Counted from the first letter of the stretch, positions 42,095 through 51,458 are shown. The stretch is 53,026 nt of DNA from Bradyrhizobium rifense (GCF_008123425.1 NZ_VSSS01000045.1:1-53026); one strand, 5' to 3'. Numbers and translations: made by a program. The notes: generated from the sequence alone by a model not told the origin.

Positions 42095-43639
42095 ATGACG
42101 AACATTGCTGCCGCGGCGTGCAAGCGCGCGCCGATTTTCCTTGTTGCGGCATTTGCGCTCCTTCCACTGGCTGAGCCGTCGCTGGCGCAGAATGCCGGCG
42201 GCAGCATCACCGTCGGCCAGGAGCTGGACATTCCCGGCTTCGATCCGCTCAAGGTCGGCGTCTACGACACCTCGACCTTCACCGCCGCCGCCGCGATCTT
42301 CGACACGCTGACCACACTCGACGACAAGGGCGAGGCCGCGCCCAAGCTCGCGGTGTCCTGGACCCATTCCGACGACTACAAGAGCTGGACCTTCAAGCTG
42401 CGCCAGGGCGTGAAATTCCACGATGGCACGCCGTTCAATGCGCAGGCCTTCAAGGAGAATTTCGACCGCCAGAAGGACCCCGCCAACAAGTGCCGCTGCG
42501 CCTTCTACATCACCAACGTCAAGGAGGTGCTGGCGCCGGACGAATACACCGTCGTCTATAATCTGACCGACCCTTCCGTGAACCTGCCGGCGACGAACAC
42601 CATCCAGAGCCAGAACAACGTCGTGCATTCGCCGACGGCGTGGAAGACCAAGGGCGACGACTACAATCGCAATCCCGTCGGCACCGGCCCCTACATCCTG
42701 AAATCATGGACCGCCGGCGACCGCATGGTGCTGGAGAAGAACCCGGATTACTGGGACAAGGGCCGTCCCTATCTCGACCGCATCATCCTGAAGCCGCTGC
42801 CCGACGCGCAGTCGCGCTTTGCCTCGCTGCAATCGGGTGAAGCCGACATCATCTGGGACGACGAGAACGACGCCGACAACATCATGAAGGCGCAGAAGGA
42901 CTCCAAGCTCACCGTGCACACCTACAAGGGCTCGGGCGCCGCGGTCTACGCCTTCAACACCAAGGTCGCGCCGTTCGACGACGTGCGCGTACGCCAGGCG
43001 CTGGTGATGGCGATCGACCGTCCAAAGATGTCGCAGGCGATCAGCAACGGCCTGAGCCGGCCCGCGAGCAACCCTTACGGCGACGGCTCCTGGGTCAAGT
43101 GCAAGGACGACGGCGCGCTGCCGTTCGACGTCGAGAAGGCCAAGGCGCTGCTCAAGGATTACGGCAAGCCGGTCGAGTTCAAGACGCTGGTGACCGCGAC
43201 GCCGCGCGGCCGCATGATCGGCCAGGTGCTCCAGCAATTCTGGAAGCGCGTCGGTGCCAATATGGAAATCGAGCAAGTCGATCAGGCCACCATCCCGCCG
43301 CGCGCCTTCATGCGCCAATTCCAGATGGTGCCGTGGCGCATCGTCGATCTCGCCGATCCCGATCCGCAGATGTATGCGAACTTCCGCAGCGGCAGCCCGC
43401 TCGCGCTCTCCAACTTCGCCGATCCGGAGTTGGACCGGTTGCTCGATCATTCCCGCGTCACGGCAGATCCCGCGGCGCGCACCGAGGACTATTGCGCCAT
43501 CAGCCGCCTGATCAACAAGGAGGCGATCTGGTTCTGGACCTTCCAGAACACTTATTATGCGCTGTCCAGCGCCAGGCTGAAGGGCTTCCCGAAAATCTAC
43601 AACGGCGTGATCGACGTCTCGACCACCTGGCTGGAATGA
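42095..43639 (+). CDS. Peptide/nickel-type ABC transporter substrate-binding protein (family 5)
   Basis: 514 residues with a signal peptide (about 1-32, cleaving after LAQ). Family 5 features include ITVGQELDIPGFDPLKVGVY, the signature GVKFHDGTPFNAQAFKENFD, PVGTGPYILKSW, and FDDVRVRQALVMAIDR. It binds peptides or other amphipathic solutes and delivers them to the permeases that follow. GGGAGGAA lies five bases before the ATG. The four downstream genes run in the same direction with eight bases or less between them, or overlaps. Confidence 0.92.
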   Translation: MTNIAAAACKRAPIFLVAAFALLPLAEPSLAQNAGGSITVGQELDIPGFDPLKVGVYDTSTFTAAAAIFDTLTTLDDKGEAAPKLAVSWTHSDDYKSWTFKLRQGVKFHDGTPFNAQAFKENFDRQKDPANKCRCAFYITNVKEVLAPDEYTVVYNLTDPSVNLPATNTIQSQNNVVHSPTAWKTKGDDYNRNPVGTGPYILKSWTAGDRMVLEKNPDYWDKGRPYLDRIILKPLPDAQSRFASLQSGEADIIWDDENDADNIMKAQKDSKLTVHTYKGSGAAVYAFNTKVAPFDDVRVRQALVMAIDRPKMSQAISNGLSRPASNPYGDGSWVKCKDDGALPFDVEKAKALLKDYGKPVEFKTLVTATPRGRMIGQVLQQFWKRVGANMEIEQVDQATIPPRAFMRQFQMVPWRIVDLADPDPQMYANFRSGSPLALSNFADPELDRLLDHSRVTADPAARTEDYCAISRLINKEAIWFWTFQNTYYALSSARLKGFPKIYNGVIDVSTTWLE

Positions 43640-43646
43640 CCGCGCG

Positions 43647-44597
43647 ATGCTGAACTTCGTCGTGCGGCGGCTGCTGGCCATCCTGCCGGTGTTGCTGGCC
43701 GTCTCGCTGCTGACCTTCCTGATCGCCTCGCTGCTGCCGGGGGATCTGGCCTATGTCATCCTGGGCGATCAGGCGACACCGGAGAATGTTGCCGCACTGC
43801 GCCGTGACATGGGGCTCGACCAGCCGTTGTGGTGGCGATACCTGAGCTGGCTCGGCCACGTCCTGCAGGGCGATCTGGGCCGTTCGTTCCGCACCGGGCA
43901 GACCGTGCTGCAGGCGGTCAGCGAGCGCATACCGGTCTCGCTCGAACTGATGCTGATGGCCGAGTCCATCGGCCTTTTGATCGGCGTTCCCCTCGCGATC
44001 GCCTGCGCCGCGCGCGCCGGCAGTGCATTCGACCGCTTCATGACCGGCAGCGCGTTTGCCATGCTGTCGATGCCGTCCTTTCTGCTGGCGATCCTGCTGA
44101 TCTATCTGTTCGCGGTCGAGCTGCACTGGCTGCCTGCGACCGGCTATGTGCCGTTCACCGAGGAGCCGCTCGCAAACTTGCGCTTTTTCGTGCTGCCGGC
44201 GCTGACGTTGGCGCTGGCGGAATGGCCGGGCATCATGCGCGTGCTGCGCTCCGATATGATCGCGACCTTGCAGGAGGACTACATTGCGCTCGCGAAAGCA
44301 AAAGGCCTCAAGCCCTCGCGCATCCTGTTCGTGCATGCGCTGAAACCGTCGTCGCTGACCCTGGTGACGGTGACAGGCATCAATATCGGCCGCCTGCTTG
44401 GCGGCACGCTGATCGTGGAATCGATCTTCGCACTGCCGGGCATCGGCCGGCTGCTGGTCGGCGCGATCTACACCCGCGACCTCGTCATCCTCCAGGGCGT
44501 GGTGCTGCTGGTGGCCTGCGGCTTCGTCATCGTCAACTTCATCGTCGACATGCTCTATGCCGTGCTCGATCCGAGGATTCGCCATGGGCACGCTTGA
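43647..44597 (+). CDS. ABC transporter permease, DppB type
   Basis: 316 residues with six helices, typical of the first permease of peptide/nickel importers. The N-terminus MLNFVVRRLLAILPVLLAVS and the loop GDQATPENVAALRRDMGLDQ are hallmarks. The coupling-helix motif EDYIALAKAKGLKPSRIL contacts the ATPases. It starts seven bases after the binding-protein stop and overlaps the second permease by 14 bases. Confidence 0.93.
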   Translation: MLNFVVRRLLAILPVLLAVSLLTFLIASLLPGDLAYVILGDQATPENVAALRRDMGLDQPLWWRYLSWLGHVLQGDLGRSFRTGQTVLQAVSERIPVSLELMLMAESIGLLIGVPLAIACAARAGSAFDRFMTGSAFAMLSMPSFLLAILLIYLFAVELHWLPATGYVPFTEEPLANLRFFVLPALTLALAEWPGIMRVLRSDMIATLQEDYIALAKAKGLKPSRILFVHALKPSSLTLVTVTGINIGRLLGGTLIVESIFALPGIGRLLVGAIYTRDLVILQGVVLLVACGFVIVNFIVDMLYAVLDPRIRHGHA

Positions 44598-45453
44598 GCT
44601 CACGATGCAGGAAGAGGTATCGGCGCCGGTCCGGCGCCAGCGCAAGCTCGGGCTGCTGTTCTGGCTCGCGAGCCTCTGGCTCGCCGTCATTCTCACGCTC
44701 GCGATTCTCGCACCGGTGTTGCCGCTACAAAATCCTGTAGACATGGACATGCTGGAGCGCCGCGCCGCTTTTTCGAGCGAGCACTGGCTCGGCACCGACG
44801 GCCTCGGCCGTGACGAGTTCGCCCGGCTGATTTTTGGCGCCCGCGTCTCGCTGACGGTCGGATTGATCGCGCCGATGATCGGCTTGACGCTTGGCGGCGC
44901 GCTGGGCCTGCTCGCCGGCTATTTCCGCGGCCGGTTCGAGACGCTGGTGGTCGGCAGCATGGACGTGCTGCTGGCCTTTCCGCCACTGGTCTTCGCGCTC
45001 GCGGTGACCGCCTATCTCGGCCAGTCCATTCCCAATCTCACCATCATCCTCGGCGTGCTCGGCATTCCCGCCTTCATGCGGGTAGCGCGCGCGGCGACGC
45101 TGACACTGGCGCGGCGCGAATTCGTGATCGCGGCTGAGGCGCTCGGCGCCAGTCATGCGCGCATCCTGCTGCGCGAGCTGCTGCCGAACGTGATCCTGCC
45201 GCTGCTGGCGTTCTTCCTGCTCGGCGTCGCCGTCACCATCGTGATCGAAGGCGCGCTGTCCTTCCTCGGGCTCGGCGTGCCGCCGCCGATGGCGAGCTGG
45301 GGCAGCATGATCGGCGAAGGCCGTGACAGCCTCGACGTCGCGCCGCGGCTGGCGTTCCTGCCGGCGGTGGGATTGTTCCTGACCGTGCTGGCGTTCAACC
45401 TCGTCGGCGACACCATGCGGGCACTGACCGACCCGCGTCAGGGGGCCCTGTGA
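44584..45453 (+). CDS. ABC transporter permease, DppC type
   Basis: 289 residues. A single helix with the periplasmic segment HWLGTDGLGRDEFARLIFGA precedes five permease helices; the coupling motif is REFVIAAEALGASHARILLR, and GLGVPPPMASWGSMIGEGRD is the DppC signature. ATG at 44584 follows GAGGA by six bases and lies inside the end of the first permease gene; ATG at 44605 is a shorter alternative. Its stop overlaps the GTG of the first ATPase. Confidence 0.93.
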   Translation: MGTLELTMQEEVSAPVRRQRKLGLLFWLASLWLAVILTLAILAPVLPLQNPVDMDMLERRAAFSSEHWLGTDGLGRDEFARLIFGARVSLTVGLIAPMIGLTLGGALGLLAGYFRGRFETLVVGSMDVLLAFPPLVFALAVTAYLGQSIPNLTIILGVLGIPAFMRVARAATLTLARREFVIAAEALGASHARILLRELLPNVILPLLAFFLLGVAVTIVIEGALSFLGLGVPPPMASWGSMIGEGRDSLDVAPRLAFLPAVGLFLTVLAFNLVGDTMRALTDPRQGAL

Positions 45454-46442
45454 GCACGCCGCTTTTGACCATCGAGGATGTCGCGGTCGAGCTGCCGACC
45501 CCGCGTGGCAATTTGCGCGCCGTGGATCATGTCAATCTGTCGCTGGAGGCGGGGCGTACGCTCGGTATCGTCGGCGAATCCGGCTGCGGCAAGACCATGC
45601 TGTCGCGCGCGATCCTTCAGCTGCTGCCGAAGAAGGCGAAGCTTACCGGACGCGTGATGTTCGACGGCCAGGACCTGGTCCGGCTCGCGCCTGAAGGCCT
45701 GCGACGGCTGCGTGCGCGCGATCTCGCGGTGGTGTTCCAGGATCCCATGACCTCGCTCAATCCGGTGCTCACCATCGGCACCCAGTTGATGGAGACGATC
45801 CAGGAGCATCTCGAGCTCGACGCGCCGGCTGCGCGAAAGCGCAGCATCGAGTTGCTCGCGGCCGTCGGCATTCCGGCGCCGGAGCAGCGGCTCGCGCAAT
45901 ACCCGCATCAATGTTCCGGTGGCATGCGCCAGCGCATCGCGATTGCGATCGCGCTGTCCTGCGAGCCGAAGCTGCTGATCGCGGATGAGCCGACCACGGC
46001 GCTCGACGTTACCATCCAGGCGCAGATCCTCGATCTGCTGGCGCGCGAGCAACGCCGCCGCCACATGGCGATGATCATCATCACCCACGATCTCGGCGTG
46101 GTCGCCGGCCGCGCGGACGAGGTCGCGGTGATGTATGCGGGCAGGGTGGTGGAACGCGCGCCGACGCAGGCGCTCTTCAAACGCATGCACATGCCCTACA
46201 CCGAGGCGCTGCTCGCGGCGATCCCGAAGCTGGAGACCGCGCCGCACACGCCGCTGCCTGCCATCTCAGGTCGACCGCCCGATCCGACGCGGCCACTCAG
46301 GGGCTGCTCTTTCGAGCCGCGTTGCCGCTATGCCGCCGGACGCTGTTATGAAGCCAAACCCGAGTTGAAGGCTGCCGAGACGCCGGAGCATCTCTATGCC
46401 TGCTTCCACCCGATCCAGATGGCGGAAGGGATTGGCGCATGA
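45450..46442 (+). CDS. ABC transporter ATPase, DppD/OppD type
   Basis: 330 residues. Walker A is GESGCGKTM, the signature is CSGGMRQRIAIAIALS, Walker B is LLIADEPTTALD, and the switch His is in IIITHDLGVV. The C-terminal oligopeptide-type extension carries PLRGCSFEPRCRYAAGRCYE, whose spaced cysteines match the iron-sulphur-type Cys motif of this subfamily. The start is GTG at 45450, overlapping the previous stop (GTGA). Confidence 0.93.
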   Translation: MSTPLLTIEDVAVELPTPRGNLRAVDHVNLSLEAGRTLGIVGESGCGKTMLSRAILQLLPKKAKLTGRVMFDGQDLVRLAPEGLRRLRARDLAVVFQDPMTSLNPVLTIGTQLMETIQEHLELDAPAARKRSIELLAAVGIPAPEQRLAQYPHQCSGGMRQRIAIAIALSCEPKLLIADEPTTALDVTIQAQILDLLAREQRRRHMAMIIITHDLGVVAGRADEVAVMYAGRVVERAPTQALFKRMHMPYTEALLAAIPKLETAPHTPLPAISGRPPDPTRPLRGCSFEPRCRYAAGRCYEAKPELKAAETPEHLYACFHPIQMAEGIGA

Positions 46443-47410
46443 TGCAGCTCGCCGTGCGCGACCAACCGCTGCTGGACGTCGACAATCTCGTCGTCGAATA
46501 TGGTCTCGGCAACAAGACGGTGCACGCTGTCTCCGGTGTCAGCCTCCACGTCGCGCGCGGCGAGACGCTGGGGCTGGTCGGCGAGTCCGGCTGCGGCAAG
46601 TCGACGCTGGGGCGCGCAGTGCTGCAATTGCGCCGCGCCAAGAGTGGCCGCGTGCTGTTCGACGGCGAAGATCTTACCGCGATGGAGGGCGAGGCGCTGC
46701 GAAAAATGCGCCGCCGCGTGCAGCTGATCTTTCAGGACCCGATCGCCTCGCTCAATCCGCGCCGGCGCATCGGTGACATCGTCGCTGAGCCGCTGATCAT
46801 CGCCGGTGTCAAGGACGCTAGCGAGCGCAAGCGGCGCGTTCACGAGGTGCTCTCCGCGGTCGGGCTCGATCCCGATCTCGTGGCGGGGCGCTTGCCGCAC
46901 GAGTTCTCCGGCGGCCAGTGCCAGCGCATCTGCATTGCGCGATCGCTGGTGCTCAACCCCGAGTTCATCGTCTGCGACGAGCCGGTCTCCGCGCTCGACG
47001 TCTCCATCCGTGCGCAGATCCTCAATCTGCTCGAGGAGATGAAGACGCGGTTCGGCCTGACGCTGCTGTTCATCGCGCACGACCTTGCCGTGGTCAAAGC
47101 CGTCAGCGACCGCGTCGCGGTGATGTATCTCGGCCGGCTCTGCGAGGTCGGGCCATCGGAGCAATTGTTCGCAAAGCCCGCGCATCCCTATACCGGGCTG
47201 CTGCTGGAGGCGATCCCGGTTCCAGATCCGGATGTGCGTCCCGTCGAGAGCGTGGCGATCGGCGAGCCGCCATCGCCGATTGCGCCGCCGTCCGGTTGCC
47301 GCTTCCGCACCCGCTGCCCGCGCGCCGATCAGCGCTGCAGCACGGAGATGCCGGAGTTGCGCGAGGTCGTGCCGGGGCAGTTCGTGGCTTGCCACCATCC
47401 GCTCGCCTGA
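46439..47410 (+). CDS. ABC transporter ATPase, DppF/OppF type
   Basis: 323 residues. Walker A is GESGCGKST, the signature is FSGGQCQRICIARSLV, Walker B is FIVCDEPVSALD, and the switch His is in LLFIAHDLAVV. The C-terminal extension has PSGCRFRTRCPRADQRC, the same spaced-Cys motif. The second residue of the signature's usual QRQR is Cys here. The ATG overlaps the stop of the first ATPase (ATGA), so the whole importer is translationally linked. Confidence 0.93.
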   Translation: MMQLAVRDQPLLDVDNLVVEYGLGNKTVHAVSGVSLHVARGETLGLVGESGCGKSTLGRAVLQLRRAKSGRVLFDGEDLTAMEGEALRKMRRRVQLIFQDPIASLNPRRRIGDIVAEPLIIAGVKDASERKRRVHEVLSAVGLDPDLVAGRLPHEFSGGQCQRICIARSLVLNPEFIVCDEPVSALDVSIRAQILNLLEEMKTRFGLTLLFIAHDLAVVKAVSDRVAVMYLGRLCEVGPSEQLFAKPAHPYTGLLLEAIPVPDPDVRPVESVAIGEPPSPIAPPSGCRFRTRCPRADQRCSTEMPELREVVPGQFVACHHPLA

Positions 47411-47490
47411 ACTAAGACCGCTGTGCGGGTTTGTCTCGCCTTGCCGGCCGTGGCATGGTGACGCGACGAAGAGTATGCCGGGAGGACGCC

Positions 47491-48558
47491 ATGAAGAGTT
47501 TCAAGGTCGCTGATTTCAAGGCGCCGCTGCAGGAGTTCGACGAGGCGACGCCGCAACCTTCAGGCACGCAGGTGCTCATCAAGGTCAAAGCCGCCGGCGT
47601 CTGTCACAGCGATCTCCACATCTGGGAAGGCGGCTACGATCTCGGCCATGGCCGCAAGCCGCTGTCGCTGAAAGACCGCGGCATCAACCTGCCGCTGACC
47701 ATGGGCCACGAAACCGTCGGTGAAGTGCTGGCGTTCGGACCCGACGTGAAGCCGACCGACCAGGGCGGCCTCAAGCTTGGTGATGTCGGCCTGGTCTATC
47801 CCTGGATCGGCTGCGGCAAATGCGCCACATGCCTCGCCGGTGACGAGAACATGTGCCTGACGCCGCGCTCGCTCGGCGTCTATTGCGACGGCGGCTATTC
47901 CGATCACATGCTGGTGCCGCATCCGCGCTATCTGCTCAACCTCAGAGGGCTCGACCCGGCGTCGGCCGCGCCCTACGCCTGCTCGGGCGTCACCACCTAC
48001 AGCGCGCTGAAGAAGGTCGAGCAGCATTTTGATACGCCGATCGTGATGTTCGGTGCCGGTGGCCTTGGCCTGATGGCGCTGTCGCTGCTGAAGGCGATGG
48101 GCGGCAAGGGCGCGATCATGGTCGATATCGACGCCAGGAAGCGCGAGGCGGCGGAAAAGGCCGGCGCGCTCGCCACCATCGATCCCAAGGCGCCGGATGC
48201 GCTGGAGCAGCTGGCGAAGAAAGCCGGCGGGCCGATCCGCGCCGTGATCGACCTCGTCGGTAATGCTGCGACGACGCAGCTTGGCTTCGACTGCCTGACC
48301 AAAGGCGGCAAGCTCGTCATCGTCGGCCTGTTCGGCGGCGGCGCGACCTGGGCTTTGCCGCTGATCCCGATCAAGGCGGTGACGATCCAGGGCAGCTATG
48401 TCGGAAACCTGCGCGAGACGCAGGAGCTGCTCGATCTCGTCCGCGCCAAGAATGTCGCACCGATCCCGGTGACGAAGGCGCCGCTCAACAAGGCCAACGA
48501 CGCACTGGTGCAGTTGCAACAGGGCGCGGTGGTCGGGCGCACGGTGCTGATGCCGTAG
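47491..48558 (+). CDS. Zinc-dependent alcohol dehydrogenase
   Basis: 355 residues of the medium-chain dehydrogenase family. Catalytic zinc ligands are C38 (AAGVCHSD) and H73 with E74 (MGHETVGE); structural zinc ligands are C108, C111, C114 and C122. The coenzyme motif FGAGGLGLMAL (about 188-198) is followed by an Asp in IMVDIDARK, which predicts NAD rather than NADP. ATG at 47491 has GGGAGGACG upstream. It lies 80 bases after the transporter operon and may or may not belong to it. The alcohol substrate is unknown. Confidence 0.9.
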   Translation: MKSFKVADFKAPLQEFDEATPQPSGTQVLIKVKAAGVCHSDLHIWEGGYDLGHGRKPLSLKDRGINLPLTMGHETVGEVLAFGPDVKPTDQGGLKLGDVGLVYPWIGCGKCATCLAGDENMCLTPRSLGVYCDGGYSDHMLVPHPRYLLNLRGLDPASAAPYACSGVTTYSALKKVEQHFDTPIVMFGAGGLGLMALSLLKAMGGKGAIMVDIDARKREAAEKAGALATIDPKAPDALEQLAKKAGGPIRAVIDLVGNAATTQLGFDCLTKGGKLVIVGLFGGGATWALPLIPIKAVTIQGSYVGNLRETQELLDLVRAKNVAPIPVTKAPLNKANDALVQLQQGAVVGRTVLMP

Positions 48559-48576
48559 TTCGACGCGCACTCTCCT

Positions 48577-48660
48577 CGTCATTGCGAGCGAAGCGAAGCA
48601 ATCCAGAAATCCATCCGCGAAGACAGTCTGGATTGCTTCGTCGCTTCGCTCGCAATGACG
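48577..48660. repeat. Intergenic palindrome, CGTCATTGCGAGC family, copy 3
   Basis: The left arm CGTCATTGCGAGCGAAGCGA and AGCAATCCAG pairs with CTGGATTGCTTCGTCGCTTC and GCTCGCAATGACG at the right. It lies between the alcohol dehydrogenase stop and the next gene's start, both rightward, and would place a long stem in any joint transcript. Confidence 0.85.
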
Positions 48661-48693
48661 ACTTGGCTGGCTCCTTTCCTTGAGGCCTCTTAA

Positions 48694-49773
48694 ATGTCCG
48701 CAAACAACGCCTTCCACATCGCCGTGCTCGCCGGTGACGGCATCGGTCCCGAAGTCATGGCGCCGGCCATCGAGGTGCTGCGCAAGATCGAGTCCAAATC
48801 CGGCTTGAGCTTCCGCTTCACCGAGGCTCCCGCCGGCGCCAACAACTATCTCGCCACCGGCAAGTCGATGCCGGAGTCCACAATCAAATTATGCGAGGAA
48901 GCCGACGCAATTCTGCTCGGCGCCTGCGGCCTGCCGTCGGTGCGTTACCCCGACAATACCGAGATCGCGCCGCAGATCGAGCTGCGCTTCATCTTCGATC
49001 TCTATGCGGGCGTGCGCCCGGCGCGGCTGATTCCGGGCGTGCCGAGCCCGATCGTTGGCGCTGACAAGCGAGGCATCGATCTCGTCGTGATCCGCGAGTC
49101 CACCGAAGGCCTGTTCGCCTCGATGGGCAAGGGCGTGGTCACCCATGACGATGCGCGCGAGACCATGGTGATCACGCGCAGGACATCCGAGCGGCTGTTC
49201 GAGTTCTCGTTTCGCCTCGCCGAGCGGCGCAAGGTGCGTGGAAAGCCGGGTGCGCTCGCCTGTGTCGACAAGGCGAACGTGTTCAAGGCGTTTGCGTTCT
49301 TCCGCGGCATTTTCGACGAGATCGCGAAAAAGCATCCCGAGGTGAAGACCGACCGCATCTATGTCGACGCCTGCTCGGCCATGCTGGTCAAACGTCCCTG
49401 GGATTTCGACGTGATGGTGATGGAGAACATGTTCGGCGACATCGTCTCCGATATCACCGCGAGCCTGATCGGCGGCCTCGGCATGGCGCCGTCGGCCGAC
49501 GTCGGCGACAAATATGCCGTGTTCCAGCCGTGCCACGGCACCGCTCCTGATATCATGGGGCAGGGCAAGGCCAATCCCACCGGCATGATCCTGTCGGCGG
49601 CGATGATGCTGGACTGGCTCGCCGACAAGCACGGCGTCGAGGGCGCGGCGGAAGCCGGCGAGCAGATCGAACGGGCGGTGGATCAAGTCTATGCCGGCGG
49701 CCTCAAGCCGATGGAGTTTGGCGGCAGCAACGGCACGGCGGATATTACCAAGGCGGTGCTTGCGGCGCTGTAG
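48694..49773 (+). CDS. Isocitrate/isopropylmalate dehydrogenase family enzyme
   Basis: 359 residues of the beta-decarboxylating dehydrogenase family. Characteristic parts are VLAGDGIGPEVMAPAIEVLR, the substrate-binding Arg region ELRFIFDLYAGVRPARLIPG, VVIRESTEGLFAS, the Lys in CVDKANVFKA, the metal-binding region MVMENMFGDIVSDITASLIG, and HGTAPDIMGQGKANPTGMIL. The family includes LeuB, tartrate and homoisocitrate dehydrogenases. There are no leucine genes beside it, so a side-chain catabolic role is as likely as LeuB. GAGG lies about nine bases before the ATG. Confidence 0.88.
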   Translation: MSANNAFHIAVLAGDGIGPEVMAPAIEVLRKIESKSGLSFRFTEAPAGANNYLATGKSMPESTIKLCEEADAILLGACGLPSVRYPDNTEIAPQIELRFIFDLYAGVRPARLIPGVPSPIVGADKRGIDLVVIRESTEGLFASMGKGVVTHDDARETMVITRRTSERLFEFSFRLAERRKVRGKPGALACVDKANVFKAFAFFRGIFDEIAKKHPEVKTDRIYVDACSAMLVKRPWDFDVMVMENMFGDIVSDITASLIGGLGMAPSADVGDKYAVFQPCHGTAPDIMGQGKANPTGMILSAAMMLDWLADKHGVEGAAEAGEQIERAVDQVYAGGLKPMEFGGSNGTADITKAVLAAL

Positions 49774-49820
49774 GGGTGGATCGCGCCGCAAGGCGTCGTC
49801 TCTGAAGGGCTCGGACGACC

Positions 49821-50237
49821 ATGAACAAGCCAGTGCCCGAACGATATCAAGATCTCCGGACGTTTGCTTTCGGCGACAGTCCGGCGCTTGCCGATGAACT
49901 GCTCGAACTCGTCGTCAAGGGCGTCAAGACCGCGACCTGCAGCACGGAAGACGAACCCAACACGTCGACACCAGGAGAGCGCTGGGTCGTGCTCGATGGA
50001 CGGGGAGAGCCTCGCTGCGTCATCGAAACCACCGAGATCACCTATCGGCGCTACAACGATGTCGATGCCGCCTTTGCCTACGATGAGGGTGAGGGTGATC
50101 GAAGCCTCACCTATTGGCGCAACGCCCATCGCACCTATTTCGGCCGGCTCGGACGGTTCAGCGAAGATATGATGCTCATGTGCGAGCGATTCCGCCTGAT
50201 CGAGGATTTTGGGGATCTCTCCCTCAAGAAACCATAG
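49821..50237 (+). CDS. ASCH-domain protein
   Basis: 138 residues. The ASCH fold, related to PUA RNA-binding domains, is seen in FAFGDSPALADELLELVVKG with VKTATCS (the Lys-Thr-Ala/Thr-Ser loop), GERWVVLDGRGEPRCVIETT and the late TYWRNAHRTYFGR. Some ASCH proteins bind RNA or hydrolyse modified nucleosides such as N4-acetylcytidine, with Lys-Thr-Thr as the key loop. The start follows GAAGGG. It lies 48 bases after the dehydrogenase gene. Confidence 0.85.
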   Translation: MNKPVPERYQDLRTFAFGDSPALADELLELVVKGVKTATCSTEDEPNTSTPGERWVVLDGRGEPRCVIETTEITYRRYNDVDAAFAYDEGEGDRSLTYWRNAHRTYFGRLGRFSEDMMLMCERFRLIEDFGDLSLKKP

Positions 50238-50363
50238 CTGACGTTCGCTTAGCTCCCGCAAGATGGCGCAAAAGTCTCGACGCGGTGAATCAAAAGAGGT
50301 CAATCGGATTGCGCGAGTGGGGAGACGACAGTATTTAGTTGTCGAAATAGCCGAGCCAAGCAT

Positions 50364-50903
50364 ATGGACGCAATCATTGTGGTTGACATGCAGATCGGCC
50401 TCTTGAATGGCCCGCCGAAGCACAATCTTCAGGGCGTGGTCAAACACATAAATTTGCTAACCACTATGGTGCGTGGGCGATCTGGCAAGGTCATATGGAT
50501 AAGACACTGCGGCAAACCGGGAGATGGTTTTGAACGGGACACCGAAGGGTGGTCATTTCTACCCGAACTGGATCGTCACCCAGACGACGTCGTGGTCGAG
50601 AAGACATTGAATGATTCGTTTGTTCGAACTGAGCTCCAAAATACCTTGGTCCAAATGGCGCTGGATCGGGTCATCGTCACCGGCTGGGCAACTGACTCCT
50701 GTGTCGATTCAACTATCCGTTCGGCGATATCAAACGACCACCACGTCGTTGTTGTTAGCGACGCTCATACAGTAAGCGATCGACCGCACATGGATGCTGC
50801 TGCCGTGATTCGGCATCACCATTGGGTCTGGAGTGACCTCTTGACGAACCACTCTGTTCGCATTGCAACAACAGGCGAGCTTCTCGACGAAGCCGCTGTC
50901 TAG
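50364..50903 (+). CDS. Isochorismatase-family cysteine hydrolase
   Basis: 179 residues. The catalytic triad of the family is visible as D8 (IIVVDMQ), K80 (VVVEKTLNDSF) and C113 (GWATDSCVDSTIRSA). Members hydrolyse amides such as nicotinamide or N-carbamoyl compounds, or vinyl ethers. The gene has lower GC than its neighbours (for example ATAAATTTGCTAACC near 50447) and a weak ribosome site, which suggests horizontal transfer. It stands alone after a gap of 126 bases. Confidence 0.87.
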   Translation: MDAIIVVDMQIGLLNGPPKHNLQGVVKHINLLTTMVRGRSGKVIWIRHCGKPGDGFERDTEGWSFLPELDRHPDDVVVEKTLNDSFVRTELQNTLVQMALDRVIVTGWATDSCVDSTIRSAISNDHHVVVVSDAHTVSDRPHMDAAAVIRHHHWVWSDLLTNHSVRIATTGELLDEAAV

Positions 50904-51004
50904 AGGCGTGCGTCAGGTCCGCTCCCGGTCACGAGCGGCGAAGTTCTGTGCGGCCAGAAGCTGACGTATGCGCTTCTGTGAACACAAAGACGCTTCACAA
51001 GAAA

Positions 51005-51024
51005 AAGGGGCCTCGCGGCCCCTT
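51005..51024 (-). terminator. Intrinsic terminator of the small exported protein gene
   Basis: The stem AAGGGGCC and GGCCCCTT has a four-base loop. On the minus strand it is followed by TTTTTC within one base or so. It lies just after the stop codon of the leftward gene at 51031. Confidence 0.85.
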
Positions 51025-51030
51025 CGTCAT

Positions 51031-51315
51031 TTACCAGCGGTGCCAGTGGCGATAGCCCCCGCCCCACGGACGTGGGCCGTAACCGTAGCGCCGCGGGCCG
51101 CCATAATAGCCGTAGGCGCCGTAATAGTTCGGGCGCCACCAGCAGCGGCCCCAGGCGTTGCAGACCATCCGCACCTGATCGACATGCGCCGCCGGACCGC
51201 TTGCGACCTGATCGGCTTGCGGAATGCCGTTCGGCATCGCCGCGAGCGCTTGTCCCGACGCGAGCGCAGCACTGCCGAGGGCAGCCAGACCAAGAACAGC
51301 AAGTTTGAGTTTCAT
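51031..51315 (-). CDS. Small exported Gly/Tyr/Trp/Arg-rich protein
   Basis: 94 residues. MKLKLAVLGLAALGSAALAS with a following GQALAA is a signal peptide. The mature part has one Cys pair region (MVCNAWGRCWWRPNYYG) and a C-terminal run rich in Gly, Tyr, Arg and Trp ending in RHWHRW. Small proteins of this type are common in Bradyrhizobium, and their function is not known to me. GGGAGAT lies about five bases before the ATG. It has its own intrinsic terminator. Confidence 0.8.
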   Translation of the reverse strand: MKLKLAVLGLAALGSAALASGQALAAMPNGIPQADQVASGPAAHVDQVRMVCNAWGRCWWRPNYYGAYGYYGGPRRYGYGPRPWGGGYRHWHRW

Positions 51316-51458
51316 CGTGATCTCCCTCATTGGTGGCGGGAGAACCTGCGTCAGATCAATTCGTTGCTATCGCAGCGCAGAGCCGCGAGGAATTTAATCT
51401 TCGTGAACAGGTGTTCAGGGGGGCGACGTCGTCGCGATCCTGGTCAGCGGAGCGTCGT

